Source: an uncultured Maribacter sp.
GTDB lineage: Bacteria > Bacteroidota > Bacteroidia > Flavobacteriales > Flavobacteriaceae
Direction: 5' to 3'
NCBI RefSeq assembly: GCF_947496775.1
Contig: NZ_CANMDU010000001.1
Coordinates: 124,001-188,000 of the forward strand
Length of the DNA stretch: 64,000 bases
The notes beneath the pieces were generated by a model. It worked only from the letters and a program-made list of their open reading frames with translations. It made no database searches and was not told where the DNA came from. The stretch's first letter is position 1. Each line of letters starts with the position of its first letter. The position numbers and the translations under genes are program-made. Positions 62,799-64,000 of this stretch are shown here, piece after piece.

Positions 62799-64000
62799 AT
62801 CTTTTTAAGGTAAAATGTGTTTTTCTTATTTTAGCAACTAAGGTACCCGCAACATCTTCATCATACTCAAAACGAAACCAATAATCAGAAGACGGCATTT
62901 CCTTACCATTAAAAGTACCATCCCATCCAATATTATTTTCATCTAGCTGTTTTAATAATTTCCCATACCTATCAAATATATAAACTCTAGGGTTTGCCAA
63001 TGTTTCAATTCCAAATATATTCCAGGTATCATAAAAACCATCATTATTTGGCGTAAAAAACTTAGGATATGCAACTATTAAAAATTCTATAGGCTCCGTA
63101 ATTCCGCATCCATTTTTATCATTTATTACCACTGTATTTAATCCCGGTGGCACATCAGTAAACACAGGATCGTCCTGAAACTCTCCTCCATTAATGGCGT
63201 ATTCATAACTACTATCTCCTTCCACAAAAATTTCTATATTGTTTTTATCCGGATCTATAGTTAAATTGGTGTCTAATATTTCTACTCGGTCCAAAACAGG
63301 ATCCCCATAAAAAGTTATTAGTATTCCTCCCTCATCCTCTACGGTTGGAGGGGTTCCTGAAATAGTTGTTATTTCCGCGAAGTATCTGCCAGAAGTAGGA
63401 CTAGAAACCACTAATTCTGCTCCAAAAGGACCAGTACCAACTAAAGAACCATCTATTACCCCATCATTCTCATAATCAACTTCCCAGGTAACAGACGCAA
63501 TATCCGCGCCTGCTGGAGAATTAAGAGCACTTAATGTTATATCTGGATCACCTTCGCAAGCAACTATATCTAATCCTAAAAACTCATCTCTCAAAGTACA
63601 GTCTAAAGCTGTATTCTGATCCGCCTCAACAGAACTACCTGTAAAGGTCAAAGAATAAGGCTCTGGATCTCCGTCAAAATTAGTATTGAAATTGTTTATT
63701 AAAATATAGTATATTTCTCCTGGTTGCACTTCTAACCACTCATCATAGGTATTCTGACTTCCTGTTAAAAATGGCGCTCCTATTTGTCCACTTTCGGGGT
63801 TTACCCCTACTCCTGTAAATCCTGTATCGTTTACTTCATAATTACAACGAATAGGTTCAACAGCACCACTACTTATATCGCCACAATTCACATCTGGGCC
63901 ATATACCGCGAAATCCCATTCCGCCGTTGTTATAGTTGCACCTCCTACTGGCAAGGCTTCAATATCAAAACCAACTTGTCCTCCGGTACCTGCCCTAAAA
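62797..64000 (-). CDS. T9SS type B-exported surface protein (partial, N-terminus beyond window)
   Basis: About 400 C-terminal residues of a large exported protein; the frame is open to the window edge with no credible start inside. The visible part holds a domain around GGQVGFDIEALPVGG to EPYSLTF, a PKD/Ig-like region (SALNSPAGADIASVTWEVDY) and a final gliding-motility-type C-terminal domain (YPKFFTPNNDGFYDTWNI, VYIFDRYGKLLKQL, WDGTFNGKEMPSSDYWFRFEY). The last part is a type B sorting signal for secretion by the type IX system and cell-surface attachment. Function is probably adhesion or gliding. Confidence 0.9.
   Translation of the reverse strand, partial: FRAGTGGQVGFDIEALPVGGATITTAEWDFAVYGPDVNCGDISSGAVEPIRCNYEVNDTGFTGVGVNPESGQIGAPFLTGSQNTYDEWLEVQPGEIYYILINNFNTNFDGDPEPYSLTFTGSSVEADQNTALDCTLRDEFLGLDIVACEGDPDITLSALNSPAGADIASVTWEVDYENDGVIDGSLVGTGPFGAELVVSSPTSGRYFAEITTISGTPPTVEDEGGILITFYGDPVLDRVEILDTNLTIDPDKNNIEIFVEGDSSYEYAINGGEFQDDPVFTDVPPGLNTVVINDKNGCGITEPIEFLIVAYPKFFTPNNDGFYDTWNIFGIETLANPRVYIFDRYGKLLKQLDENNIGWDGTFNGKEMPSSDYWFRFEYDEDVAGTLVAKIRKTHFTLKR

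Noticed and set aside
1-64000. CRISPR arrays, prophage or intact insertion sequences
   Set aside because: No regularly spaced direct repeats, phage structural genes or full transposases were seen; only the IS110 relic remains.

Overview
The window is a low-GC, tightly packed chromosome segment of a marine Bacteroidota, almost certainly a Flavobacteriaceae member. Evidence for this is the SusC/SusD pair with an ECF sigma/FecR switch, several algal-polysaccharide-type glycosidases (GH117, GH3, GH35-like), a type IX secretion type B sorting domain, Bacteroidetes-only families (DUF1599, DUF4293, a BT_3928-like DoxX/MauE protein), -7 boxes of the TAnnTTTG type, weak Shine-Dalgarno sites and many lipoproteins. 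No rRNA, CRISPR array, prophage or intact insertion sequence was seen. All functions were read from sequence motifs by eye; no database search was run.

Layout. 1-6.2 kb (minus): a four-gene efflux operon (small Spy-like protein, TolC with an extra N-terminal domain, membrane-fusion lipoprotein, RND pump cut by the window edge). It is preceded by a 27-bp tandem repeat and, further out, a possible orphan small RNA. 7-8.3 kb: a lone GH117 lipoprotein. 9-13 kb (plus): a small helical protein, a two-gene YeeE/YedE-type sulfur transporter and nadA-nadB behind a perfect dyad. 13-15.3 kb: a GH3 beta-glucosidase. 15.7-19.9 kb (minus): housekeeping genes clpS, prmA, tpiA, a thioredoxin, a DoxX/MauE-like protein and DUF1599. 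20-24.8 kb: folP and cdaA facing an ABC exporter and truA, then a phosphoesterase.

25.4-38.8 kb is an accessory region in which every confident intact gene is on the plus strand. It holds an ECF sigma/four-helix membrane pair, a subclass A2-like class A beta-lactamase, a SUKH-domain lipoprotein, an IS110 transposase remnant, an exported FAD oxidoreductase, small unknown proteins, a DUF2262-like protein, an NAD(P)-binding SDR and a PLP-dependent desulfhydrase. The spacers between several of these genes are long and hairpin-rich and share a right-hand motif just before the next start codon. The organisation resembles a gene-cassette array without a visible integrase and is the most interesting part of the window.

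35-51.6 kb is a polysaccharide-utilisation-type locus: two giant FG-GAP/ASPIC-UnbV lipoproteins flank a GH35-like/DUF5597 enzyme, followed by SusD, a SusC with an N-terminal signalling (STN) domain, FecR and a divergent ECF sigma factor. Logically, substrate at SusC signals through FecR to release the sigma factor, which then switches on the locus. An intrinsic terminator pointing antisense into the susC leader hints at an antisense small RNA.

51.7-64 kb is mostly core: small conserved proteins, rho with a long basic linker, rpsT, two identical tRNA-Glu genes, proS, a strange Trp/Gly then Ser/Arg-rich lipoprotein, an OmpP1/FadL porin and the C-terminal part of a T9SS-exported surface protein cut by the right edge.
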